A stretch of DNA of 43,984 nt from an uncultured Flavobacteriales bacterium (lineage in GTDB: Bacteria; Bacteroidota; Bacteroidia; Flavobacteriales_D; Crocinitomicaceae), in the NCBI GenBank assembly GCA_905478665.1, contig CAJQJL010000018.1:1-43984 (forward strand), in the 5' to 3' direction. A program made the translations under genes and the position numbers. Shown here piece by piece: positions 1 to 8,429 of this stretch; position 1 is the first letter of the stretch, and each line of letters begins with the position of its first letter. The notes under the pieces are model-generated. The model had not been told where the DNA came from and did no database searches. It saw only the letters and a program-made list of their open reading frames with translations.

Positions 1-79
1 TTCGATAAGCTTTTTTGATTTCTTTCTCTGTAGCATTTTTAGTTACTCCAAGTATTTTATAATAATCTACAAACGACAT
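1..79 (-). CDS. J-domain (DnaJ/CbpA-like) protein, N-terminal fragment
   Basis: Reading the - strand from the ATG at 79 gives 26 residues starting MSFVDYYKILGV and continuing NATEKEIKKAYR, which is the opening of a J domain (helix I D-Y-Y-x-x-L-G-V, helix II E-I-K-K-A-Y-R). The gene runs off the left edge, so the HPD motif and any C-terminal substrate-binding domains are not visible; it could be DnaJ proper or a CbpA-type co-chaperone. J-domain proteins stimulate the ATPase of Hsp70 (DnaK). It starts 23 bp after the stop of the Crp/Fnr gene on the same strand, so the two are probably co-transcribed. Confidence 0.8.
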   Translation of the reverse strand, partial: MSFVDYYKILGVTKNATEKEIKKAYR

Positions 80-102
80 ATACTTTGGTTTGATCTGTGT
101 GT

Positions 103-795
103 TTAACTTTGAACGAACTTTAATAGTCGGTTCTGGTTATTGATATGTATGATTCTTTTCTCAACTGATATCAATGACAAATTTTTAAGCTCTTTCAAAC
201 TCCTTGATAAACTTTCTCTAGAAGTCCCAATCAGATTGGCTAAGTCCTCACGAGGAATGTTAATTCCGTTGGAACTGGTATTGGTTTTATTCAGTCTATG
301 GTTCAACACCAATAGAAATATTCCGAGACGAAGAACTTGTGATTTTTGAGCCAAAACAGAAATAAAGTTAGCCATTACACCAAATTCATGCGCCATATTG
401 GTAATCACAGATTCCTTTAATTTGGGAATTTCATTAAGCAATCGATTGAAATTTGAGCCACTAATAAATTTAACTTCTAAATGACTTAACGCTGCGCATG
501 AATCTTGATAGCGTTCTTGTGATAGCAGTGCATGGTAACCGAGTAGATCGCCTTCATTGTAGATGTAAAATAGTTGCTCCTGATTGAAGGCTGACTTATA
601 TTTCTTAGCGATGCCTTTCGTTATAAAAAACACACCAGTAGGAACACCATCTTCATAAAATAATTTGTCCCCAGCATTGAACTTCAGGTCTTCGAATGTT
701 GCACGAATTTGATCAATCTCTTTTTGATTCAGGGAGTTGAACAAGAAGTCACTGTTGAAATCAAATTTTTTAAAAAAAGTACTTGTTTTTAACAT
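103..795 (-). CDS. Crp/Fnr family transcriptional regulator
   Basis: The 230-residue protein has the usual family length: an N-terminal cyclic-nucleotide-binding-type beta-roll (about residues 20-130), a long dimerisation helix, and a C-terminal winged helix-turn-helix (about 180-215). The recognition helix reads GTSRESLSRSLKEL; its E-x-x-S-R matches the residues FNR uses to read TTGAT half-sites. No N-terminal cluster of four cysteines is seen, so it is probably not an oxygen-sensing 4Fe-4S FNR, and the ligand is unknown. It is divergent from the carbon-transport island and precedes a J-domain gene. Because a perfect TTGAT-N4-ATCAA palindrome lies before sulP, it is a candidate local regulator; that link is inference. 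Confidence 0.85.
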   Translation of the reverse strand: MLKTSTFFKKFDFNSDFLFNSLNQKEIDQIRATFEDLKFNAGDKLFYEDGVPTGVFFITKGIAKKYKSAFNQEQLFYIYNEGDLLGYHALLSQERYQDSCAALSHLEVKFISGSNFNRLLNEIPKLKESVITNMAHEFGVMANFISVLAQKSQVLRLGIFLLVLNHRLNKTNTSSNGINIPREDLANLIGTSRESLSRSLKELKNLSLISVEKRIIHINNQNRLLKFVQS

Positions 796-816
796 TTGTT
801 AAAGATAGGTATTACA

Positions 817-830
817 TTTGTTCTAATCAA
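817..830. promoter_or_regulatory. weak FNR-like half-matching site in divergent promoter region
   Basis: TTTGT-TCTA-ATCAA: the right half-site is a perfect ATCAA, while the left matches TTGAT at three of five positions. It lies between the Crp/Fnr gene and the divergent small secreted protein, where autoregulation would be expected. Alone the match is weak; it is listed only because a perfect copy exists at 5676-5689. Confidence 0.2.
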
Positions 831-844
831 AGCTACTGATTGTC

Positions 845-852
845 TATATTTG
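845..852 (+). promoter_or_regulatory. Bacteroidota -7 promoter element (TATATTTG)
   Basis: TATATTTG fits the Bacteroidota -7 consensus TAnnTTTG exactly and lies 9 bp before the ATG at 862. A TTTG at 817-820 could be the -33 element, although the 24-bp spacing is slightly longer than usual. The element supports the reality of the small downstream gene. Confidence 0.45.
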
Positions 853-861
853 TAGTTAGAA

Positions 862-1215
862 ATGAATAAGATTCGACATACATTCTTTGCATTCTTTGTG
901 ATGCTACTCTCCACATCAATTGTGCAAGCAGGAGGATATAACATTTCTGAAATTTCTTCTTCCGAAATGATCATCGAAGACACGATCGAAGAAGAAGAGG
1001 AAGAAGAATCACTTCATTCCGTCGAACAGTTATCAGATAAAGATTATGCACAGGACGGAGGAGATACTAAAAGTGTTTCGTCACATGCAATCTTACAGGA
1101 AAACAATTCATCACTTATAAGTGAAAGAACACTTGTTCAATTCAACAGAGGTGTAAAAAGTCATACTACACTTCAGTTATATCTACTTTATTGTTGCCTT
1201 AAGCTGGATCTCTAG
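862..1215 (+). CDS. small secreted acidic protein of unknown function
   Basis: The 117-residue protein has a clear signal peptide (MNKIRHTFFAFFVMLLSTSIVQA, cleavage after A-x-A at about residue 23), a strongly acidic stretch (seven consecutive Glu near residue 43) and a short hydrophobic C-terminus containing two adjacent Cys. I do not recognise a family. A good -7 element just upstream argues for expression. It lies 73 bp before dabA in the same direction, so it could be the first gene of the carbon operon or a separate transcript. Export plus acidity suggests a periplasmic or surface role, but no function can be assigned. Confidence 0.5.
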   Translation: MNKIRHTFFAFFVMLLSTSIVQAGGYNISEISSSEMIIEDTIEEEEEEESLHSVEQLSDKDYAQDGGDTKSVSSHAILQENNSSLISERTLVQFNRGVKSHTTLQLYLLYCCLKLDL

Positions 1216-1255
1216 ATCAATCAATTTCACCAATTTCTCCCTGTGATCAGCGGAG

Positions 1256-1285
1256 TTTAGAAATTAGTATTGATTAGAAATTTAG
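1256..1285 (+). repeat. short direct repeat before dabA
   Basis: TTAGAAATTAG (from 1257) is repeated as TTAGAAATTTAG (from 1274), 17 bp apart and immediately before the dabA start at 1289. The spacing and position would suit a regulator-binding pair, but the motif is AT-rich and may be chance. Confidence 0.2.
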
Positions 1286-1288
1286 TAA

Positions 1289-3772
1289 ATGACACACCAT
1301 TTTAATGAAGATGATGTCCTTCATAAGTTGAGGCATTTTCTTCCATCACAAGCGCCTTTAAAGGACTTTATACATCACAATACGCTGCATGCTTTTCAGA
1401 ATTTTGAATTTTATGATGCGTTGAGGAAATCAGCAGTGATTTTCGGAAATAGAACGACGCTTTCGCTCCGTGAGTATAGAGACAAGTTCGCTAAAGGTGA
1501 GATACCAGAAGCCATTGTAGACAATGTGATTCTGTCGAGTAAATCCAAAGAAGCTTTCTCAAAATGGAAGGAACAAATGTTCTCCATTGAAGAGGTGAAG
1601 ACACTTGATCCAAAGATTGGAAGACTAAGAAAATTTTGGGAAGTAGATTATGGAATTGATATGGACGGTATGGTTCGTCCAAATATTATCCGAATAATTA
1701 ATTCGTATTTAGACCAAGGGATTGCATTTGAAGGATTGCCTAATTCTGACCAAGGTCTTTTGGACGCTGTAATATCCATACAGAACAACAGTTATGCAAA
1801 AATATTAAATTCTGAAAAGTCTATTTTTTATTTAAATAAAAAAGACAAACGGCTAGAAGATTTATTAAAACTAATTGTTGGAGATGAACGCTATTATGAA
1901 CAGTATTTATTTGACCAACAATATTCTCACCCTGGTTTATCAGGGTTGGTATGTGCGATTGAGTTAAAACCGGACGCATTGTTTTCAGAGCGGAATATCA
2001 CATTGTTTGATATCATTTATTTGGAACTGTTGTTTGAGTTGGAATCGCTGGAAGTATTCGTCAGTAAGAATTTTAAACCGTTGGCAACAGGAGCAGTATT
2101 CGAACCAACAGACCTTTTTGAAGATGTTTTAACAGATGATTATTGGGAGGTTTTAGAATTGTGGCAAGAATCTTTTGAAAGCACGTATCACGATCAGGTA
2201 TTGAAAGGGATCTCTGGTGTTAAAAACGAAGCTAAGACTAATCCACCTGCTTTTCAGGCATTCTTTTGCATTGATGACAGGGAAGAATCGATAAGACGGA
2301 ACATTGAAATGCTTGCGCCAGAATGTCAAACATTTGGAACACCGGCACACTTTAATATCATAGCTCGATTTAAACCAGAAAACGCGAAATTTTCAACACA
2401 AATTTGTCCAGCACCGTTTACTCCTACTCATTTGATCAAAGAATCCAACAGGACTTCGCGACCAAAAAAGGATGTGCACTTTCAAGACTCTTCGCATAAG
2501 TTCTTTTCGGGCTTTATTATCTCACAGACTGTAGGGTTCTTATCGACAATTAAGCTTTTCACGAACATTTTTAACCCCACAGAAAGCATTGCACAGTATA
2601 ATGCGACAAAGGACCACATGGATTATACATCCAATTTGATTTATGAAAATGTTGAAGGTGGTACTGAAGACGGGTTTAAGGTAGGCTTTACATTAATTGA
2701 AATGATAGATATCGTTTTTGGAGAGCTATCTAACACTGGCTTAACAGGTGATTTCGCGCCCTTAATTTATCATTTTGGACATGGAGGAAGCAGTATAAAC
2801 AATCCATATTTTGCTGGGTACAATTGTGGTGCATGCTCCGGTCGACCGAGTACTGTTAATGCAAGATTATTTGCCATTATCGCTAATCGAAAAGACGTAA
2901 GAGAAGGGCTTAGTGAAAAAGGGATGAAGATACCCGCTTCAACACATTTCGTTGGAGGATATCATGATACAACCAGAGACACATTCGCCTTTTTTGATGA
3001 AGATCTTATTTTGGAAAGCCTTGTTGATTTGCACCGGTCGATTAAAACAATGTTTGAGCAAGCTTTGAGTATGAACGCTAAAGAAAGAGCGAGACAATTC
3101 AAACTGATTGATATAAAAAAGACACCTAAAAAAGTTCACAGAGAAGTTTTGAAGCGAGCATTATCATTGTTTGAACCTAGGCCAGAATACAACCATTCTA
3201 ATAATGCATTGTTTATTGTTGGAGATAGAAAACTGACGCAAAATTTGTTTCTAGATCAACGAGCGTTCTTGAATTCATATGATTACAAACAAGATAAGGA
3301 AGGCAAATTACTTGAAAATATACTGAACGCAGGAACAGGAGTTTGTGGAGGAATAAACTTAGAGTACTATTTCTCCAGTGTTGACAATGAAAAATTGGGA
3401 GCTGGATCAAAATTGCCACAAAATGTAATCGGATTGTACGGTGTAGCAAATGGTGTGAAAGGCGACTTGAGGCCCGGTCTACCTTGGCAAATGGTGGATG
3501 TCCATGATCCTATCAGGATTTTGACGGTCGTAGAAAACACGCCTGATATGGTTCTGAATGTGTTGAAGGCAAATCCAAAAACATTTGATTGGTATCGGAA
3601 GGGCTGGATGAAACTAAGTGTTTACGACCCTTATACCAAGGAAATAAGCATTCTGAAAAATGATGAGTTTGTTCCGTATCACTTTGTCACGGATAAAATT
3701 GAAACGATCACTGATTTTGAACAGTTGGTTGAATCAACTCATAAGAATTTACCTGTTTATACCATTAATTAA
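1289..3772 (+). CDS. dabA: DabA, inorganic carbon transporter subunit (DUF2309)
   Basis: The 827-residue soluble subunit belongs to the DAB dissolved-inorganic-carbon accumulation complex, which couples a beta-carbonic-anhydrase-like zinc site to a membrane subunit and converts CO2 to bicarbonate on the cytoplasmic side. The expected zinc ligands are visible: Cys327 and Asp329 in FFCIDDREES, His498 in FGHGG and Cys513 in NCGACSG. The His-to-Cys spacing (15) and the Cys-x-Asp spacing equal those described for Halothiobacillus DabA. Its N-terminus (LRHFLPSQAPLKDFIHHNTLH) is typical of DUF2309. dabB starts 6 bp after its stop. No RuBisCO or carboxysome gene is in the window, so a role in heterotrophic carboxylation is likely. 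Confidence 0.93.
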   Translation: MTHHFNEDDVLHKLRHFLPSQAPLKDFIHHNTLHAFQNFEFYDALRKSAVIFGNRTTLSLREYRDKFAKGEIPEAIVDNVILSSKSKEAFSKWKEQMFSIEEVKTLDPKIGRLRKFWEVDYGIDMDGMVRPNIIRIINSYLDQGIAFEGLPNSDQGLLDAVISIQNNSYAKILNSEKSIFYLNKKDKRLEDLLKLIVGDERYYEQYLFDQQYSHPGLSGLVCAIELKPDALFSERNITLFDIIYLELLFELESLEVFVSKNFKPLATGAVFEPTDLFEDVLTDDYWEVLELWQESFESTYHDQVLKGISGVKNEAKTNPPAFQAFFCIDDREESIRRNIEMLAPECQTFGTPAHFNIIARFKPENAKFSTQICPAPFTPTHLIKESNRTSRPKKDVHFQDSSHKFFSGFIISQTVGFLSTIKLFTNIFNPTESIAQYNATKDHMDYTSNLIYENVEGGTEDGFKVGFTLIEMIDIVFGELSNTGLTGDFAPLIYHFGHGGSSINNPYFAGYNCGACSGRPSTVNARLFAIIANRKDVREGLSEKGMKIPASTHFVGGYHDTTRDTFAFFDEDLILESLVDLHRSIKTMFEQALSMNAKERARQFKLIDIKKTPKKVHREVLKRALSLFEPRPEYNHSNNALFIVGDRKLTQNLFLDQRAFLNSYDYKQDKEGKLLENILNAGTGVCGGINLEYYFSSVDNEKLGAGSKLPQNVIGLYGVANGVKGDLRPGLPWQMVDVHDPIRILTVVENTPDMVLNVLKANPKTFDWYRKGWMKLSVYDPYTKEISILKNDEFVPYHFVTDKIETITDFEQLVESTHKNLPVYTIN

Positions 3773-3778
3773 AACGCA

Positions 3779-5644
3779 ATGGAAGTCTTATTACCCTTCT
3801 TTTTAGTGATCCCATTTTTGGGATTTATAGTCAGTCTATTCTTTTCGAAAAAGAAAGAAAGATCGATTTTCTTGGCAATGGCAACGGCTACTTTATTACA
3901 GGTAGTATTCGCCATATCTTTCACAGCTTATTGGGCAATTTTCATTAAAAGCCCTTTAAATATTAGAGAAATAACACTGTATAAATCGGACCATTACAGC
4001 TTTTTTATCGATTTATATTTTGATGGGGTTACTGCAACGTACTTGATTATGTCGAGTGTACTAACCTTTATGATTGCTCATTTTAGTCGTAGCTATATGC
4101 ATAAAGATGCAGGATACAAACGCTACTTCAATAACATGCTGCTTTATTTCTTCGGAATTCAGATTATTATTTTTTCGGGAAACTTTGAAACACTCTTTAT
4201 TGGATGGGAAATCCTTGGAGTTTCATCATTTCTATTGATAGCCTACTACCGAGATCGATACTTACCTGTTCGAAATGGATTTAAAGTTTTTTCAATGTAC
4301 CGAATCGCGGACATCGGAATTTTGCTGGCAATGTGGCTTATGCATCATTTGTTTCATGAAAATATCACGTTTCTTCAATTAAAGACCACCGATTTTGTAG
4401 CAAGTCATATCGAACAACATTATTGGATAGGGATTTTAATCTCAGCCTTTATTTTACTTGCTGCATTTGTGAAGTCAGCTCAATTTCCGTTTTCATCATG
4501 GCTTCCAAGAGCAATGGAAGGACCGACGCCTTCAAGTTCTATTTTTTATGGATCGATAGCTGTCCATATTGGAATCTATTTACTATTGAGAACGTATCCT
4601 TTTTGGGGACATATTCTCGCGGTTAAGGTTGTTCTAATAATTCTTGGGCTATTATCTGGTTTTATTGCCAGTTCGATCGCCAAAGTACAATTCTCAATTA
4701 AAGCACAAATAGGCTATTCATCGATTGCTCAAATCGGGATCATGATGGTAGAAGTGGCGCTTGGATTTGAAACACTGGCATTGATTCACATGTGTGGGAA
4801 TGCGTTTCTTCGGTCGTATCAATTACTTGTTAGTCCTTCAATCGTCACTTATCAGTTGCGCGATCAGTTTTTCAATTTCATTCCAAAATTACCGAGCGCC
4901 TATTCTGCATTTCAAAAAAAGATAGCAAACACGTTTTATGTCCTGTCCTTGAAGGAATTCTACATGGACAATTATCTCTATAAATACTTGTGGTTTCCAT
5001 TCAAACGAATGGGGAACAAAGTTTCATTTTTGAGTACCAAATTAGGATTGACAACAGCGATAATTGGGTTTTCTATTTCTGCGTATTTGCTTTATGGAGA
5101 TGCGTATGAAAATTTAAAGTTCCACCAATATATTCCCAATCTAATTGGATTAATAGCATTGGTATTTGTGCTTAGAGCTTTTACAATCCGAAAGCATCCA
5201 TTTGGTGCTTGGATATTACTAGTTCTTAATCATTTTTGGGTTGCCTTGGCAGTGTCCTTCAATGAGCATTTCAGCTACTGGGAAATTTTTTATTACATAA
5301 GTGGAGTTGTAGTTTCCGGAGTCATTGGCTTTCTCGTTTTAAACGCATTGGAGAAAAAGGAATATTTCAGCCTTGATGACTATTACGGTCATGCTATTGA
5401 GCATAAATCGTTGGCAGTAACTTTTCTACTATGCTCACTTGCATTGATGGGGTTTCCAATAACAACAACCTTTCTAGGGGAAGACTTATTGTTCTCCCAC
5501 ATTCATAGTGATCAAGTTTTACTAATGACTTTGGTCGCAATTAATTTCATGCTTGCGGGCATTTCAATAATGAGAATATACACCCGTGTTTTTATGGGGC
5601 CGAATCATAAATGGTATAGATCCGAGGCTAGACGATCAGCTTAA
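3779..5644 (+). CDS. dabB: DabB, proton-conducting membrane subunit (NuoL/MrpA-like)
   Basis: The 621-residue polytopic membrane protein resembles NADH dehydrogenase subunit 5 / Mrp antiporter subunits. Diagnostic segments are IGWEILGVSSFLLIAYYR, the lysine-containing FVKSAQFPFSSWLPRAMEGP, and TPSSSIFYGS, which correspond to the proton-channel core. In DAB systems this subunit anchors DabA and lets a cation gradient drive CO2 hydration. Its position 6 bp after dabA, with no other nuo or mrp gene nearby, assigns it to DAB rather than complex I. The C-terminal part (about residues 430-600) has extra hydrophobic helices beyond the core. Confidence 0.9.
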   Translation: MEVLLPFFLVIPFLGFIVSLFFSKKKERSIFLAMATATLLQVVFAISFTAYWAIFIKSPLNIREITLYKSDHYSFFIDLYFDGVTATYLIMSSVLTFMIAHFSRSYMHKDAGYKRYFNNMLLYFFGIQIIIFSGNFETLFIGWEILGVSSFLLIAYYRDRYLPVRNGFKVFSMYRIADIGILLAMWLMHHLFHENITFLQLKTTDFVASHIEQHYWIGILISAFILLAAFVKSAQFPFSSWLPRAMEGPTPSSSIFYGSIAVHIGIYLLLRTYPFWGHILAVKVVLIILGLLSGFIASSIAKVQFSIKAQIGYSSIAQIGIMMVEVALGFETLALIHMCGNAFLRSYQLLVSPSIVTYQLRDQFFNFIPKLPSAYSAFQKKIANTFYVLSLKEFYMDNYLYKYLWFPFKRMGNKVSFLSTKLGLTTAIIGFSISAYLLYGDAYENLKFHQYIPNLIGLIALVFVLRAFTIRKHPFGAWILLVLNHFWVALAVSFNEHFSYWEIFYYISGVVVSGVIGFLVLNALEKKEYFSLDDYYGHAIEHKSLAVTFLLCSLALMGFPITTTFLGEDLLFSHIHSDQVLLMTLVAINFMLAGISIMRIYTRVFMGPNHKWYRSEARRSA

Positions 5645-5675
5645 AAATACGATAGAAAAAATACAACACAATAGA

Positions 5676-5689
5676 TTGATTTAAATCAA
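5676..5689. promoter_or_regulatory. perfect FNR/Crp-type palindrome before sulP
   Basis: TTGATTTAAATCAA is a perfect 14-bp palindrome matching the FNR consensus TTGAT-N4-ATCAA. It lies in the 60-bp dabB-sulP gap, ending 15 bp before the sulP ATG. The Crp/Fnr regulator encoded at 103-795 has the E-x-x-S-R recognition residues expected for this half-site. The position is too close to the start codon for classical activation and fits repression or an internal promoter better. Confidence 0.5.
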
Positions 5690-5704
5690 AGAAAATAAAA
5701 CGAC

Positions 5705-7894
5705 ATGAAAAATAATACCATACCAAAAAGAGGGCTTGCAGGTTTGAAAGCTCATTTTAAAGACGACATTCTCGCTGGATTCAGCGTATCATTAATTGCT
5801 TTGCCACTATGTTTGGGGATTGCGATTGCTTCAGGTGTTCCACCACTTGCGGGATTAATCACTGCCATTGTTGGTGGAATGATAGCCTCGCGAATCTCCG
5901 GAACATTTGTTACCATTAGTGGACCAGCTGCAGGATTAATTGTAATCACATTAGGAGCAGCAGAAGCCATGGGAGGAGCAGGCGCTGAATCAGGATTTGC
6001 TGGTTATCCGCATGCTCTTGGAGCAATTGTTATAGGTGGATTAATCATGGCGTTATTTGGTCTACTGAAAGTTGGAAAAGTAGGTGACTATTTTCCATCA
6101 GCGGCAGTTCATGGAATGTTAGCGGCAATTGGAATAATAATTATCATCAAACAGTTTTTTCCTGCTATTGGTGCACCATCTCCAAGCGGAGAGATCTTGG
6201 AAGTTGCAACAGAAATTCCTGCTGCGTTCTTAGAATACAATCCATACGCCTTATCAGTGGCTTTGGTGGCTCTCGCGATATTGATTATTCATCCAATGTT
6301 AAAGTTGAAAGCAATTAAAATGATTCCCGCGCCAATGTGGGTGCTTATCTTCACTATTCCTATGGCGGCCTTCTTAGGTACTAATCATTTGGCAATGGTA
6401 GAAATGCCTCATAACCTCTTTGGTGAAGGAGGATTCCAATTGCCATCCTTTGAAAAGATAGGAGAGTCTGCATTCTGGATAGCAGTCGCAGGTTTTTCGC
6501 TCGTTTCAGCTATTGAAAGTTTATTGAGTGCAAAGGCGGTCGATAGTCTTGATCCATACAAGCGGAACTCCAATCTCAACAAAGATTTAATTTCCATGGG
6601 AACAGGATCATCTTTAGCTGCAGCTATTGGTGGTTTACCAATGATCTCTGAGATTGTGCGTTCTTCAGCCAACGTGAACAACGGGGCAAAAACACAATGG
6701 TCGAACTTTTTTCACGGTGGTTTCTTACTCGTTTATCTACTGATTGGCGTATTTGTGATTGAAATGATTCCAATTTCAGCATTAGCCGCTATGTTAGTAT
6801 TTACAGGATTTAGACTTGCCTCACCAAAGGAATTCAAGCACATGTACAAAGTTGGTTTGATGGAATTGGAAATATTCATTGTCACTTTAGTAGCCGTATT
6901 GGCAACTGACTTAATTATCGGGATAGTAATTGGAATCGTCTTTAAATATGTTCTTGTACTATTCAAAGGAACGAAAATCAAAGAGCTTTTTAAATCACAC
7001 TTGTCCATTGAAATAGAAAACGAAATAAAAACGATCCGCCTGAATGGATCGCAGATTTTCTCCAACTACTTATCCTTAAAGAAGAAAATGGATAGTGGAA
7101 TCGGGAAATACAAGGAACTCATTTTGGACTTTTCAGATGTCACATTTGTAGATCATACGGTAATGGAGCATTTAGAAGATTATGCAAGACAGGTAAGGCT
7201 TAAAGGAAAGGAAATGCACATTGTTAATGTAGACTCTTTAAATCCTGTTTCAGATCATCCATTGGCTGCAAGAGATAAAAAAGAACGTCAAAAACGCCCT
7301 GCGACATCCCTTAGTTCAAGAACAATTGATATGTTGGAATTTGCGCAAGAGCATAATTTCAAATTTGAGAATCAGGACACTAATTACAAGGCGTGGGAAT
7401 TCTATAATTTGAGTATCCGAAAAACAATTAAATCCGTTGAGAATGTTGTTTCATTTAATCGTGGAGATATTCAGTTTAGCATAGCAGACATTACCATTTC
7501 TTCAGGAGCACAAGCAACGGAGGATATAGATCGTCTTACTGTGATGAAATTATCGGGTGTCTCAAATGTTCCAGAATTCTATATGCAAAAAACGGGAATA
7601 GCTGATTTCCTTAAAACTGCAATTGGAAATGATGACATCAATTTTGACAGCCATCCTGTCTTTTCGAAAAAATTCGAATTACGATCTCAGAATGAGGAAC
7701 AAGTTAGGACGTTCTTTAATACACATGTGTTGTCTCGCTTGGAAGTCTTTGATCTTGCCTATTTGAGCGGAAACGGAACGGAACTCTTATTTCATCAAAG
7801 CAATAAGATTTTAGAAAAAGATCAAATTTTGAACTTGATTGCAATTGGTGATAAAACAGCAACGGATTTATTTATGACAAATAGTAAAGCTTAG
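5705..7894 (+). CDS. SulP family anion (probably bicarbonate) transporter with C-terminal extension
   Basis: The 729-residue membrane protein opens with the SulP core: the ALPLCLGIAIASGVPPLAGL and TISGPAAGL signatures within about 430 residues of transmembrane helices. A STAS domain follows (about 440-545, with LDFSDVTFVDHTVMEHLEDY). Beyond STAS, about 180 extra residues continue to the C-terminus. They include a segment near 650-700 (F-x-x-x-F-x-L-x-S, V-R-T-F-F, NGTELLFHQS) that resembles the C-terminal part of DUF3137-type proteins. Members transport sulfate or bicarbonate; the neighbouring dabAB and carbonic anhydrase genes favour bicarbonate. The next gene starts 11 bp downstream. Confidence 0.88.
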   Translation: MKNNTIPKRGLAGLKAHFKDDILAGFSVSLIALPLCLGIAIASGVPPLAGLITAIVGGMIASRISGTFVTISGPAAGLIVITLGAAEAMGGAGAESGFAGYPHALGAIVIGGLIMALFGLLKVGKVGDYFPSAAVHGMLAAIGIIIIIKQFFPAIGAPSPSGEILEVATEIPAAFLEYNPYALSVALVALAILIIHPMLKLKAIKMIPAPMWVLIFTIPMAAFLGTNHLAMVEMPHNLFGEGGFQLPSFEKIGESAFWIAVAGFSLVSAIESLLSAKAVDSLDPYKRNSNLNKDLISMGTGSSLAAAIGGLPMISEIVRSSANVNNGAKTQWSNFFHGGFLLVYLLIGVFVIEMIPISALAAMLVFTGFRLASPKEFKHMYKVGLMELEIFIVTLVAVLATDLIIGIVIGIVFKYVLVLFKGTKIKELFKSHLSIEIENEIKTIRLNGSQIFSNYLSLKKKMDSGIGKYKELILDFSDVTFVDHTVMEHLEDYARQVRLKGKEMHIVNVDSLNPVSDHPLAARDKKERQKRPATSLSSRTIDMLEFAQEHNFKFENQDTNYKAWEFYNLSIRKTIKSVENVVSFNRGDIQFSIADITISSGAQATEDIDRLTVMKLSGVSNVPEFYMQKTGIADFLKTAIGNDDINFDSHPVFSKKFELRSQNEEQVRTFFNTHVLSRLEVFDLAYLSGNGTELLFHQSNKILEKDQILNLIAIGDKTATDLFMTNSKA

Positions 7895-7905
7895 AAGAAG
7901 TAGAT

Positions 7906-8412
7906 ATGAAAAAATCTTTAGATCAATACATCAACAAAATTAAAGAAAAGACAATCTTCATTTATTGCAATGATTGTTATGAAGGAAACCTGATCACACC
8001 AACGGATAATCTAATGGTGCATACGCTCTTCGGTAACATGATTAATTTTTCTGATGTTTTTGAATTGGAATATTTGGAGCATAATATACAATTTGAAGGA
8101 GTTACTAAAATTCTTCTCTCGGGGCATTATAAGTGTGAAATCTTGAATTATATAAATAACTCATGCACGCAAAACTTGAAATTGAATCTCAGTAACATGG
8201 AGTTCGAAAGAATGAACGCTAAACGAAAGGATGATGGTAAAAAAGCCTTGCAGCGACAAGTCATTAAAACAAATCTTATAGATCAGGTAAACAAGCTCTC
8301 TCAAATCAAATTCTTCAAGGATAAATTAAACAGGAGCGAAATCAGTATTCAGGGAATCATTATTGACGATACTCATGACGGAGGTTTTCATCCTATTGAA
8401 GAAGTGATTTAA
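7906..8412 (+). CDS. divergent beta-carbonic-anhydrase-like protein (CxDC motif)
   Basis: The 168-residue protein is short but follows the beta-carbonic anhydrase plan. FIYCNDCYEG aligns with the CxDSR loop, FGNMINFSDVFELEYLEHNI with the RNIAN...S-x-x-Y-A-V helix, and KILLSGHYKCE with VxGHxxCG. The zinc ligands Cys21, His74 and Cys77 and the dyad Asp23 are kept, but the Arg of CxDSR is Tyr25 and the Ser is Cys24. The Cys-to-His spacing is 53, against 56 in the bona fide enzyme at 10514-11143. Loss of the Asp-Arg dyad predicts weak or altered catalysis, or a CO2/bicarbonate-sensing or scaffold role (inference). It sits 11 bp after sulP and 17 bp before the DUF2490 gene, clearly in the operon. 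Confidence 0.7.
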   Translation: MKKSLDQYINKIKEKTIFIYCNDCYEGNLITPTDNLMVHTLFGNMINFSDVFELEYLEHNIQFEGVTKILLSGHYKCEILNYINNSCTQNLKLNLSNMEFERMNAKRKDDGKKALQRQVIKTNLIDQVNKLSQIKFFKDKLNRSEISIQGIIIDDTHDGGFHPIEEVI

Positions 8413-8429
8413 GAAACAAGAATTGTGTT

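Noticed and set aside
3779-5644. Complex I subunit NuoL or Mrp antiporter subunit
   Set aside because: The fold is shared, but the gene directly follows dabA and no other nuo or mrp genes are near, so DabB is the better call.
6409-7065. Two - strand ORFs within sulP
   Set aside because: Both are antisense to well-defined transporter helices and the STAS region and have no independent support.
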